A DNA stretch of 64,000 nucleotides, from NCBI GenBank assembly GCA_022494885.1, contig JAGVSM010000934.1:186001-250000 (forward strand), in the 5' to 3' direction. Each line of letters opens with the position of its first letter. Position 1 is the stretch's first letter. Origin of the DNA: Micrasema longulum (Eukaryota; Arthropoda; Insecta; Trichoptera; Brachycentridae). The translations under genes and the position numbers were made by a program. The notes under the pieces were generated by a model. That model worked only from the letters and a program-made list of their open reading frames with translations. It had not been told where the DNA came from and did not search any database. Of this stretch, positions 1 to 10,000 are shown one piece after another.

Positions 1-600
1 CGCGATATATGTAGCTATATATTCTGTAGACATTATTTTCATTATGATTGAAATGTCAACACGAAGCTCTGTGCTGCCTCCTTCTAGAAATGAATGATGC
101 CAAACGCCGTCAAGTGCCAATGTCCACTGTATAATATTAAAGAAAAACAGGCCTTAGGAAATCATGTTTGAAATAGTATTTTTAAATAGACAATCTTCAA
201 ATCATATCTGTGAGCTTACTTAAGGAGGAAATAACAGCAACTGGGTTTTAGAGTATACATATTTCTATGAAACAATAAGCTGAAGTAGTCTGCTAGTTTC
301 TTCATTCACTGGGAACGGGTGGGGCGCTGGGCGCGCTTATTAATTTACTTTCAGAGGAATACATAAACAGTGATGATAATTTATAATAAATAACAATGAC
401 TTTACCTATTTTCCTATAAATATAACTACTATAAAACATTATTATCGATAGTCAAATATAATGGTAAGCTGCACATACTCGGTTATATGGACGATTCGCC
501 CCTGGAATCACCTTCAAAACTAATATTTGTTTTTTTTTTTTAGAAAAAATAAATATTAGAGTTCTTATGATTTACCCAAATATTAAATTTTCAACGAGTT
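1..600. other. no gene recognised, AT-rich
   Basis: No open reading frame or exon resembling a known protein was found on either strand. The missing last coding exon of RPA2 was searched for here and down to position 1393 on the minus strand without success. Confidence 0.5.
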
Positions 601-604
601 GTAA

Positions 605-900
605 ATAACTCACTATTAGAAAATGGGAATCGAGTTGGGGTAGAGTGGGATTCGAACCACGGACCTTGGGTCCGTGAGTCAGAGACACTAGCCACAAGAC
701 CACAACCCGACCCATTTCATGCCCACCCTGTCAGGAATCAAACCCAGAACCTCAACCAAGGTAAGAGAACACGCCAACCACTACACAATGAGGCGGACTT
801 ATCTCCACTTGATTTCTTTTTTCATGATTTTTACCTGAGAGTAGCCATCGAGTTCAAAACACTCGGCCAGGGTTCCGGTTTTATTTCACAAACTTGAATG
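605..900 (-). repeat. composite tRNA-derived SINE with two tRNA-like units
   Basis: Read on the minus strand, the element starts near 900 with a non-tRNA head (motif around 860-885, tgaaataaaaccggaaccct). A first tRNA-like unit follows at about 800-725 (box-B-like ggtttgattcctgac) and a second at about 712-640, with box-A-like tggtcttgtgg and box-B-like ggttcgaatcc. The same head and first unit recur elsewhere in the window (20225, 20690, 28685, 63190), so this is an interspersed family and not a tRNA gene. The two tRNA-like units in tandem make this copy the most informative one. Confidence 0.65.
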
Positions 901-1393
901 AATGAAATCTTTATCTGCCCAGACACAAAATAACCACAAAGTGAGTACTTTAAATATAAATTAAATATGTATGAGGTATATCCAGAATGTTACTCTCTCT
1001 TCATAAAAGGGTGATGCCCGTTTGCGTTCCTCGGTAAGAGAAATTTTGAATTCTTGAAATTAGTTAAAATTCCAAAATCCTAATCCTAATCCTTATTGAA
1101 TCACTTATCTGTTGATGAATATGGACTGCTTTAATGTTCCTCGCATTAAGGAAATGAATTTATTACAGACCTTATCTCACAAGCGGCAGGATTCTCAATA
1201 TTATTTGGCATTTCAAACAAGCGCTAAGAAGTATACACAGCAGCCAGCTAACTCATAATGGCGTCAAATCCTTTTAAATGGGCCAGGGTAAGTATCACGC
1301 ATGTGCGAAACTGCGATTGCGGCGCGCGATGGCAAGAAATACTAACAGAACTTAATTTCTGGATATACCTTGTAGCAACATTTCATAACTTAC

Positions 1394-1602
1394 TCAAGTT
1401 CCATTTTTGGCATTTTATCTTTGATAGCGGAGAACATATCATCTCTACTGATGCCTGTCTCCAGCTTGGCCGCCTTGATAAGGGAAAACACCATGTTCTG
1501 GCGAGGATTCAGACCGGCTGCAGCTCCCCCCATGTCCCCTCCCATCATCATGGAGTTAGATGGCATGGCAGATGAGGAATTGAAGCTCTCACTCTGTTTA
1601 GG
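1394..1602 (-). CDS. RPA2: RPA2 coding exon 5 (last seen)
   Basis: Encodes the linker and first half of the winged-helix domain, from PKQSESFN to KMPKMEL plus two bases. The acceptor is ccgcag at 1603-1608. The donor gtaagt lies at 1393-1388. An in-frame TAA directly after GAG would arise only by reading through the donor. Confidence 0.88.
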
Positions 1603-4600
1603 CTGCGGAAAAAACACAAGCATTAAAAACATAACATTATCAGAAATGAAGTTTTTATTGGTATAAGAGGAACTAATCATCAAAATTACTACTACCATCA
1701 CGCCATTTCTCCGTAGGGGTAGGCAGAGATAATGGACCGCCACACACGTCTATCCTGGCATACAATCCTAGCCTCTTCCACATTCATACATCTTGTCATA
1801 CATGCCCTTCGGTTCTGTCTGCTTTTGACATGACCAGACTTAAGATTTTGGTTTATCTGATCATGCCACGTCTTCCTTGGTCGTCCTCGTCTAACGTTGC
1901 CGTTCATTTTGCCATATATACTTGTTTTACCATTCTCTTGTCGTCCATTCGTTCTACGTGACCAAACCATCTCAGAGACCCTTTCTTAATCTTATCAATT
2001 ATACTTGTCTCAGATTTACACTCTCGCCTGATTTCATCATTCGTAACCCTGTCATACATTGATTTCCCACACATTCGTCTAAGAGATCAAAGAATAATAT
2101 ATAATTAAACTATGTATTTAAATCATCATCACTTTCTTATCCACGCCAAATGGTGCATAGGGCACTGCATTGGTACATGTTCACAGCGTAACTTGATATC
2201 TTTTGCTGGTGAATCACGAAGATAAGATGATCAGTCTTACGCTTCAAGTGCCAGTCCAGGGACAATGAAATATTTTAATGTAAAAACACCTTTACAAATT
2301 AATTTTTCGTGTCAACCTTATCAGGAATCAAACCCGCTAGGCTGACAAATCTATATTACTAATATATTTAACAAAATTTTATCAGAAAACGTTTATTTTT
2401 ATATTAAAAACACTTGAAAAATCTAGCTCCTATTTATTATTTAAATTTAACTTAATTTGGAAGAGGGTATTAGAATCCCAACCGTCTACGCGCTCTATGG
2501 CTGCAGGACGTGTTAGGAAGTTTATTAGACAAGCCCCCTGAGGTAATTTTTACAATAATGGCACTTTAAAAATCATCCAGAATAAAATGCAAAAGATCAT
2601 ACTATTCTGTGCATAGTGCGATTGAGTGATTCTTGTAATAGTTATGTGGTATTTTATTAATTTGATTATAGTTAATACTCACTCCTTTAGCTTTGGCTTC
2701 CAATTTGACTTTGTTATTGATGCATTGGAGATAGTGGAAGGTGATGGCGTTCATATTTGTGACGGTGAACATTTTGAAAACAACGAGAACCTTGTGGCCT
2801 TGAATGGATTTAACATTTCCAAATATTTGAACATATGTGTTGACCATTACATTAGGAATAGCCTTTTCCTGAAATAAAAAATCAACGTTATAAACAAATA
2901 AATAAACCACAATAATGTTGGTTGGAATGGAAGAAATATTCATACGGAAATAACCTTATTTATTTTTGAAAAGTATGTAACCCCTGTATATCACATTGTA
3001 AATATTAACATGTGTGTACACCGAAATGTTGAAAAATCAATCGAATTAAAATACATAGAAGATTATTAGTAATGAAATAATATCATCACGTAATCGCAAA
3101 AACATGAACATAAGATTTTAACATGAAGTTCCAATCATCTAACAGTACTTAGATATCAAGGTGGTATTACTGATTACCACGATTGACACTTCTCGATAAC
3201 TTCATACAGTACATTCTAGCTAACTTCACACAACGCAATTCTAGTTAGTAAAACACCCGCTAGTCGGGTCGCTATGTGGCAAAATTAATACTGCACACTG
3301 AAGCTAACTTCACACAGTACATTCTAGTCAGTAAAACACCCGCTAGATAGCGCTCAATTGTGCGCTGCAAATTAGTGTGTATGGTGATGTGTGTATGCAT
3401 ATTTTAAATTGTTTGATTTCCAATCACCAGTGAATTAGAAATGTTAAAAAAATCTATATGAATATTGTCTATTGTTTTTTCGTTCTTTTTTTCATTCTCT
3501 TAAATATATAAAAATGTAAATTGTTAGTGTTATTAATGCTCATGGGACATATATTTTCAATTGATTTTATTAGTGTACATGGCACAAATATATTACCGCT
3601 AATATGGGTAAAACAGCCAAGTAAAGATTACAGGCAAACTTGCCAAGCCTGTTGATGTTCGGAAAATGAAGTAAAAGTGATAATTTCCCGTGTTTAGACA
3701 ATTTTATTAGAGATATAACTGGGTAGTCAGGTGGGAGAAGGGACCATCTGTGTTTTCTAAAATGTTCAGGAGAGCTGAAATTAAGACCTATATTAAATCT
3801 ACAAACTAAAATATTTCAGTGTTTTGTACAGTTTTCAATAATTAATTACCTTTTTAAATATTGGTGTGTTTTTCTTTCTATGTATATTTACTGATATATT
3901 TATTAAAACTTTTGAAAACTCATCATATGATACATAGGGCACTGCATTGGTACATCAATCGCAGCGTATCTTGATCATTTTTTGTTACATGGAGGTAAGA
4001 TGATCAGTTTCACGCTTCGGGTACCAGTCCAGGGGCTATGAAATATTCTGGTGTGAAAACACCCTTTCAAGTAAATATTTCATATCAACCATGTCAGGAA
4101 TCGAACCCGAGATCTCTCACATGGTAGGCAAACGCGCTGACCACGCCACGAGGCCGACCAAGTTGAAAACTAAAAAAATTACAGATGGTTCCCTTCTGCC
4201 GCCTGACTACCAAACTGCTACATAACTTTAGGCATTGCTGAGATGTTTTAATAATTTACAATTAAAAATATTTTTTGTAATAATATAACATATTTGCAAT
4301 AAGCTAAAATATACATTACATCTTCGTTCACAGATTCTTGGTCGATCCAGAGCATAGCTTTCATTCTTCCAGTCATATCTTGTATCGTGTAAACTATTTT
4401 TGTGCTCTCGACTTTGATATTGAGAATTCTGGCGGTAATGCAAGCAATTTGTACTTCGGATCCCCATATTTTTAATCCGTCATCCGAACATTTCAGAGCT
4501 TGACTTATAAGAATAGGAGCAGTGCGAGAACTTCTTTTACCCTGAAAATTGAATAACAGACATCAATAGTACATAATTCGAAATTAAAAAACATGTGTTG

Positions 4601-5057
4601 AATGTTGTGATGTTTGACTTACAGATTTCTTTTTATTGCTGGGGGTATTGGCTGCTCCAAATTGATTCGGCGAATTAAAAAAGCCGCCACCTTGTGCACT
4701 TTGATCTAAATGGATAAATAACGCAATTAGCAAGATAAATCGTCGCTTCAGTTCGTTTTTATCCAACAGACCTAAACACAAATCTGCAGAAATACAGCTT
4801 TAAACTTTTTTATTTACTAAATAGGAATAAATAATGACCACAAATTAGGTCAAAATTCGTTTGAAAACCCCTTAAACAATCTTTTAAAAATATTTCATTT
4901 GAATTTCATAAATAAAGGCTTTCTCAGAACTCCTGTACACTTAACTCAATTTCTTTAAAAATTGTCTCTTGGACAAAAACGAACTAAAGCGACGAAATAG
5001 CGGTTGAATACTGTTGGAAGAACAGTATTTATAAAATAATAACTTACCGTTCCACAT
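1394..5057 (-). CDS. RPA2: replication protein A 32 kDa subunit (RPA2), 3' end outside window
   Basis: RPA2 is the middle subunit of the RPA heterotrimer, which coats single-stranded DNA in replication, repair and recombination in the nucleus. Five coding exons on the minus strand were assembled: 5048-5057, 4623-4705, 4320-4541, 2683-2868 and 1394-1602. All have GT donors, AG acceptors and matching phases, giving 236 residues plus two bases. The protein begins MWND, like the MWN start of animal RPA2. A Gly/Ser/Pro-rich N-terminus (about 1-31) carries SP and TP sites. The OB fold follows (about 32-167; QDMTGRMKAMLWID, VNTYVQIFGNVKSIQG), then a linker and the start of the winged helix (NPRQNMVFSLIKAAKLETG). 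The last exon ends at donor gtaagt (1393-1388), so the rest of the winged helix, about 35-40 residues, must lie left of the window or was missed. Introns hold SINE and LINE fragments. Confidence 0.93.
1690..2090 (-). mobile_element. LINE 3' end, reverse transcriptase C-terminal tail, decayed
   Basis: Minus-strand translation gives a LINE C-terminal tail: SLRRMCGKSMYDR upstream, then KKGSLRWFGHVERM, RRGRPRKTWHDQI and ending SAYPYGEMA. A frameshift separates the halves. The fragment is nearly the same as the plus-strand copy at 45590-46000, so both belong to one family. It sits inside RPA2 intron 4, so it is intronic debris and not part of RPA2. Confidence 0.8.
2122..2350 (-). repeat. tRNA-derived SINE body, 5'-truncated head
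   Basis: Minus-strand copy of the SINE body shared with 3921, 6282, 20225, 31200, 31722 and 63190. Diagnostic blocks are ggcactgcattggtacatg, gataagatgatcagtcttac and the box-B remnant near 2325 (tcaggaatcaaacccg on the plus strand). It lies in RPA2 intron 4. Confidence 0.75.
2458..2590 (+). repeat. CR1/L2-like LINE 3' tail fragment
   Basis: Shares the block tagaatcccaaccgtctacg...gctctatggctgcaggacgtg with three tandem-like copies at 56717-57030, followed by a decayed version of the 3' tail that reads cgcccttgaggtgattttc in the better copy at 57045. Only a fragment remains. Confidence 0.5.
2683..2868 (-). CDS. RPA2: RPA2 coding exon 4
   Basis: 62 codons encoding the second half of the OB fold (EKAIPNVMVNTYVQIFGNVK to KLEAKAKG). 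Acceptor atttcag at 2869-2875; donor gtgagt directly below 2683. Phase 0 at both ends. Confidence 0.92.
3203..3355. repeat. imperfect local duplication
   Basis: The block around acagtacattctag...agtaaaacacccgctag occurs at about 3206-3261 and again at about 3317-3354, with a partial third piece (taacttcacaca) between. This looks like a local duplication within RPA2 intron 3. No family was recognised. Confidence 0.55.
3721..4212. repeat. foldback element with about 32-bp terminal inverted repeats
   Basis: The segment at 3721-3752 (gggtagtcaggtgggagaag at its start) is matched in inverse orientation by 4181-4212 with a few mismatches. The enclosed DNA contains a SINE with its own target duplication, so the foldback element is the older insertion. 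It lies in RPA2 intron 3. Confidence 0.6.
3921..4162 (-). repeat. tRNA-derived SINE, complete, with target-site duplication
   Basis: Minus-strand SINE. The tRNA-like head lies at about 4162-4095 (box A near tcgtggcgtgg, box B ggttcgattcctgac), followed by the shared body (ggactggtacccgaagcgtg, ccaatgcagtgccctatg). The 9-bp repeat ttgaaaact at 3912-3920 and 4163-4171 flanks it and is the likely target-site duplication, which supports retroposition of this short (tRNA head plus body) form. Confidence 0.82.
4320..4541 (-). CDS. RPA2: RPA2 coding exon 3
   Basis: 74 codons, GKRSSRTAPILISQALK to LWIDQESVNED, the first half of the OB fold including the QDMTGRMKAMLW strand-turn-strand typical of RPA32. 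Acceptor ttttcag at 4542-4548; donor gtaatg directly below 4320. Confidence 0.92.
4623..4705 (-). CDS. RPA2: RPA2 coding exon 2
   Basis: Encodes the N-terminal low-complexity region DQSAQGGGFFNSPNQFG...NKKKS. Family knowledge: this is the phosphorylated N-terminus of RPA32, and SP and TP pairs are visible here. Acceptor tttag, donor gtaagt. Confidence 0.9.
5048..5057 (-). CDS. RPA2: RPA2 coding exon 1 (start codon)
   Basis: Ten bases ATG TGG AAC G followed by donor gtaagt. MWN matches the conserved start of animal RPA2, and the phase joins exon 2 to give MWNDQSAQ. A tiny first coding exon is easily missed by gene finders. Confidence 0.85.
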
Positions 5058-5128
5058 CTTAATATATAAAAAGAAATCAAGTCAAAACAAGAACGAAACC
5101 ACAAAAAGCAATCTGACAGATGACAAGT

Positions 5129-5138
5129 GGCGGGAAAA
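5129..5138 (-). promoter_or_regulatory. E2F-like site upstream of RPA2
   Basis: The minus strand reads TTTTCCCGCC, a match to the classic E2F site TTTCCCGC, about 72 bp upstream of the RPA2 start codon. Function is inferred from the motif and from the replication role of the gene. Confidence 0.55.
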
Positions 5139-5339
5139 CAAAATTTAGTTACATGTTATATCATAGAGTAGAAATTTGAAATTCAACATAGGTATAAACA
5201 ATAATATCGAAGTGGACTGTATTTGTGATCTTATTAAATTTTTTTTTAATTGTCATGCAGAACAAATAGAGAAGACCGCAAGCAAAACAAAACAATGAGC
5301 TTTATAATAAGAGTCTTACAATATTCACAGATTAAAAAC

Positions 5340-5700
5340 ATTATATTTTGCACATGTCCGCAGTATCTTTGAACGCTGCTTCACAGTACGCTTTCTTCAA
5401 TACTTCAAATATATTTTTAGGATTAAAAACAAATTTTGAAGCACTTTTAGAACATCGACAAAATGTGCATTTTAATAACTATGAAGAATTTTGCTTTACA
5501 GAACGATACCGATACCTTGCAACTTGCAATTTAGAAGAACCATCAGTGATACCCCTTTCTTTTACAAAATAGTTAATAACAACTTCGATTGCCCTCAACT
5601 CCCTCAGGAAATTAAATTTTTTATCCTTCGACGTACAACTTGGCTGCAACAATTGTTTTATGCTGTGTATATCCCCTAAATTTTTCTCTAAATCTAAACA
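5340..5700 (+). mobile_element. possible LINE C-terminal fragment
   Basis: Plus-strand translation gives RTYIPS-type jockey/CR1 tail-like text in two frames (EPSVIPLSF then KIVNNNFDCPQLPQEIKF), separated by a frame change near 5560. The pattern, a late domain ending in an A-rich stretch at 5698, fits a decayed LINE 3' end. Weak; it could be chance. Confidence 0.35.
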
Positions 5701-6280
5701 AAAAAAAACTTAAATCAATGTACATTTTTTCACTCTAAACAAATATTAAAACAATGGTAGAGCCTTAATCGTAAATAAGAATTATTTCTTATTTTATCTA
5801 ACTGTATTTTACAAACTTTATATATTTTTTTGTATACTTTTATACGATATTTATTTTTTCTTGTGTTAAAGAAAAAAAACGCTAATTTTAAGGGTTTTCT
5901 TAAGACCAGGTAAAGAAAAAAAATGTTTACTTTCTTATTATTTCATTACAATTGTTTTCCTATTACAAGTGAAGCAACGAGGAGTGACTATTCACAAAGA
6001 GGTTTTTTGTCATTTGTATTTATTTATATAATAAACAGAAAACTATAATATTGGCCAATAATTTTGATTTGTTTGTAAACTTTTGTTTAGTTTCTGGCAC
6101 AAATTGGTAATAAATTATGAATTCTTAAAAAATGAAATGTCTTCATAAGTGACATAAAATAATATTTCTTTAAAATGAAAATGAAAATATTCCGTATCTT
6201 ATAATTACAAAAATAATAATTTATAATGCTCGAATTGCAGTTTGAATGGAATTGGTGATTTGGGGTGAGTTTTTAATTAA
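5700..6280. other. AT-rich DNA, nothing recognised
   Basis: No exon, RNA gene or known repeat was seen between the RPA2 promoter side and the SINE at 6282. Confidence 0.5.
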
Positions 6281-6281
6281 T

Positions 6282-6548
6282 GTCGGCCTCGTGGTTTAAT
6301 AGTCAGAGCGTTTGCCTACCATTCAAGAGTTTTCGGATTTGATTCCCGACATGATTGATATGAAATATTAATTTAAAATGGTGTTTTCGCACTAGAATAT
6401 TTTATAATCCCTAGACTGGTACTTGAAGCGTAAGACTAATCATCTTACCTTGACGTAACAAAAAAAATGACCAAGATACGCTGCGATTGGTTTACCAATG
6501 CAGTGCTCTATGCACCATTAGGTATGGAAAGAGAATAATGATGATGAA
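6282..6548 (+). repeat. tRNA-derived SINE, complete short form
   Basis: Plus-strand copy. The tRNA-like head (tgtcggcctcgtggtttaat; box B ggatttgattcccgac near 6335) is followed by the shared body (gactggtacttgaagcgtaa, gatacgctgcgattgg, ccaatgcagtgctctatg) and a tail ending atgatgatga. It lies about 400 bp upstream of the Sas-6 start codon. Confidence 0.82.
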
Positions 6549-6901
6549 TATCTTACAACTAGTAAACCGTGGTTACTGACTGTGCCAGAAATCCAACGCG
6601 TTGTATTTTTGTCGTAATGGCTGTGATTTTCTTGAAATCAGTTATTTAAATATTTGTTTTCTCCAAATATAATCCGTAAGCTACAAATTCCTTCTACAAA
6701 TTGAATTTATTTTCTAATACTTGGTTTTACAATTAATTGTCTATGGTGATTCGATTGTTGTAGTAACAACGAATCTTTGGAAACATGGAAACAATTGTCA
6801 TATTGTCAACAAGAACAAGAAACAAGAAAACATTACAAATTATGAAGTTTCTGTCAAATTTTATCGTCTGGCCTCGTAGTCTTTGAAAAGTTATTAGAAG
6901 T

Positions 6902-6910
6902 GCGCCCAAA
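6902..6910 (-). promoter_or_regulatory. E2F-like site upstream of Sas-6
   Basis: The minus strand reads TTTGGGCGC, fitting the degenerate E2F consensus TTTNSSCGC, about 45 bp upstream of the Sas-6 start codon. It is one of three such motifs in the window. Function is inferred. Confidence 0.45.
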
Positions 6911-6954
6911 ATTTAGTGTTTGTGTCATGAGGTGATATTTATCGTATAATAAAT

Positions 6955-7095
6955 ATGAATTTCATCGATTGTTCTTCCAGTTTACACAATGTGTACCACC
7001 GAGGAACATATAAAGTTTTGTGTAAAACATCTCTGGAAGAGATGAAAAAGGAATTAACTTTTCTTATAGAGAAATACTCTGAATCGAGCAACCTG
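6955..7095 (+). CDS. Sas-6: Sas-6 exon 1 (start)
   Basis: 47 codons starting MNFIDCSSSL; donor gtaagg. The ATG is the first in frame after an upstream stop. Confidence 0.9.
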
Positions 7096-10000
7096 GTAAG
7101 GCTAATTAATTTAAAATTATCGGTCTGCTATCGGTCTGTTTTTAGTTATTAAAAAAAAAAATATTACAGAAACCAATAATAATAATAAATATTAATTTCA
7201 GAAAGTGATTATATCGGATGATAAGGATCCTTGCTTTTTATGTGTCTTGGTAGTGACACGAAATGACTATGATGAGCTGAAGAAACAACAAGGTCTTCTG
7301 ATTGATTTCGATAGTTTCCCAGCACAGCTTGTCCGTCTACTTCAACAATCAGTGGCAGGAAATATGTAAGAAATTAAATTATCAATTACTGATGACAACA
7401 AATATGGCGTAAAATAATGTTTTCTTTTCTATTAGATAATAAAATAAAATTAACAGTGAATAACTTTATTTACAGGTTTATTTTGCTTCAGCAACAGAAT
7501 GGAATGAACATATTTCTGGAAATAATAGAACACAATGAGTTTAAACGCCTTGTTCACTTGTCTCTCAAGACCGGGCCTGCGTCAGATGGAGATATAAAAA
7601 GAAATATGGCTGAAAATATCATCAGTCTGAAGGTATACATAAAAAATATTACAGCGCCCTTGAGGTGATTTTCACAGAAAATGGCTGTATGACAATTATC
7701 CAACTTTATTCTCTATTGATTTACTAAGTAGGGTTGCCAACTATCGAAAATAGTATTGTAGTATGGATGCCTGGAAGCGATAGTTAGTTCTTATATAATT
7801 CGTGGTTTAAAGGTCCAATCAGTGGTTGTTACAAAAATATCCTAGTACTCAGTCTAATATTGATAATTATTATAAAACACTGTTGAAAAACTTTTTTTTA
7901 GAAAAAGGTCTCAGATCTGACAACACAGTTGCAAAATAAGGAAACAATTTTTCAAGAAAAGGAGCACATATTGCAGGAAAATTTAAAAGATTTGAGTTTA
8001 GCGTTACGGAAAGATAAAGAAGAAAGACTTCAGAGAGAGGATGAACATCAATTGATAATAAACAAGGAGCGAGACAAATTGGAACAGGTAGCTTGATATT
8101 TATTTAAATTATTATTGTGTTAATTTTTTTGTGCAAATTGGTTTGTGCATTGGAACAGCAGGGTTCCAAATAGACAAATGAATGCCCATTCTAGGAGCCT
8201 CACTTTACAGTTGTTATAACTGCGTATCCAACTAATGCCAATGTGGGTTATAAAAATAAAACATGGCTAATTTATTTATCTACATATCTATATGTATTTA
8301 TATTGGCACATAGTTGAAAAATTAGGACACATTAATTAATTTCTATAAAAAAGTATATACCTCATTTTATTCAGATATTTATTTATTTATTAACGCCCAA
8401 AAGCCTTTTACATATACAGAGGTTATAAACAATTTGCAAATATAAATATATAATATTTTTTCTGTGTGCACTTCTTTCATTAAACTTAAATTTGAGTTTG
8501 AAATCCAACAAATATATTATAATGATCGTAGAACAATAATGCATGTGATTTTCTTTAACTTTACATGAGGGTCTTTTAAAATTATTTTTGCAACTCGTGT
8601 ACAAAAGTATGTCATTTGATATTTGGGTTTATTATGTATATTTGATTTTTTCAAATCTGGAATAATCTTTTCAAGATCAAATATAAAAGTAAGTCAATAT
8701 AATCAGCATGCGTGCATAAGAAGTTGAATTGATGAAGCGAGGTTTGTACTCGCTGGAAATGGAATTTTTTAAATTTTTTAAAATTATGTTTGCAAATAAA
8801 TAAATCACATGGTTTCATTAATTTTACTTTTATTATTTAATTTTCAGTTTTCAACAGAATGTTCAAAATTTCTAGACAATCACTGAACTTAGATTTGTTT
8901 ATATAATCTCTTTTTTTTTTATGTTTTGGTTTGTAATGCCAATAATTTGATAAAGGTTCTGAAAAAGCTATAAAAAAAAACTAAAATGTTTTTGTAAGAC
9001 TTGACGTGTGCAATTACTAAAAAAGCTTGATCCTAAAATTTTATGTCTCATGTATCAAGTTAAAATTTAACAATGATGTGTTTTTTAAAAAGTATTTGCG
9101 TTCTTATAATTTACCTGAATATTTCAATTTTGGGGCCATTTTCAACTTCATCAGAAATACCTGTTAGTAAATGAGAAATTGTGTTAAAGCGGGGGTTTGA
9201 AATTTGGATCTCTGATCCTTGAATCCGCGACACTACACAACCCGGTCCTTTGGTTTCACTAGAGACATTAATACCCAAAGATTTGACTTATTAGATCCAC
9301 TAAGTGAGATCTGTGATTAAAATAATTTTTATTCAATATTCTTTGCAATAAAAAAAAATATATCAGCACGTGTAATTTTAAATAAATATCTCTTATTTTG
9401 ATATGATTATTAGGAGCGCAAAGAATGGAAAAGGTGTGCTGATTTATGTGCTCAGACTCAAGCAATTTCCCTACAAGAATCACTCTCTCGTAAGGACAAA
9501 CAACTTGATGAAAGCACAGCACGCTGTCGGCAGTTACAAGAAACCCTCAAATCATTTGAATCACAAATCACGTAAGAATATTATTATTTCAAATAAGCAA
9601 TATGTATTATTTACATTGTATTATCAAATATAGCTTCTATCTATCTCTGTTTTAATAACAATGTTTTAAAGGTAACAAACACTATTCACAAATATTGCTT
9701 AGGTATATCATGAAGATTTTGGAAAAGGTAAATAAAATTTGTTTCACATTAAATAGAAGAACAATATTTTGATGTCGTCATCAGTGGCGCTACATCCCGT
9801 TGTGGGCCCTGGCTTCCTCCAGAATTCGTCTCCATTCTTCCCTGCACCCCGCGGCTCTTCTCCAGTTCGTCAGGCCAATCGCTCTTACGTCACTTTCCAC
9901 ATTATCCAGCCATCTTAATTTTGGTCTGCCTCTGCTTCGTCTGCCTTCCGGAGTGGTATAAATAATCTTTTTTGCGCGGTTATCATTCATTCTGTGCACA

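Noticed and set aside
640..712. Functional tRNA gene
   Set aside because: Part of a SINE family with a non-tRNA head; stems imperfect.
1085..1140. Possible last RPA2 exon with NIKAV-like text on the minus strand
   Set aside because: Only five residues resemble the winged helix; the rest does not, and the splice phase was not supported.
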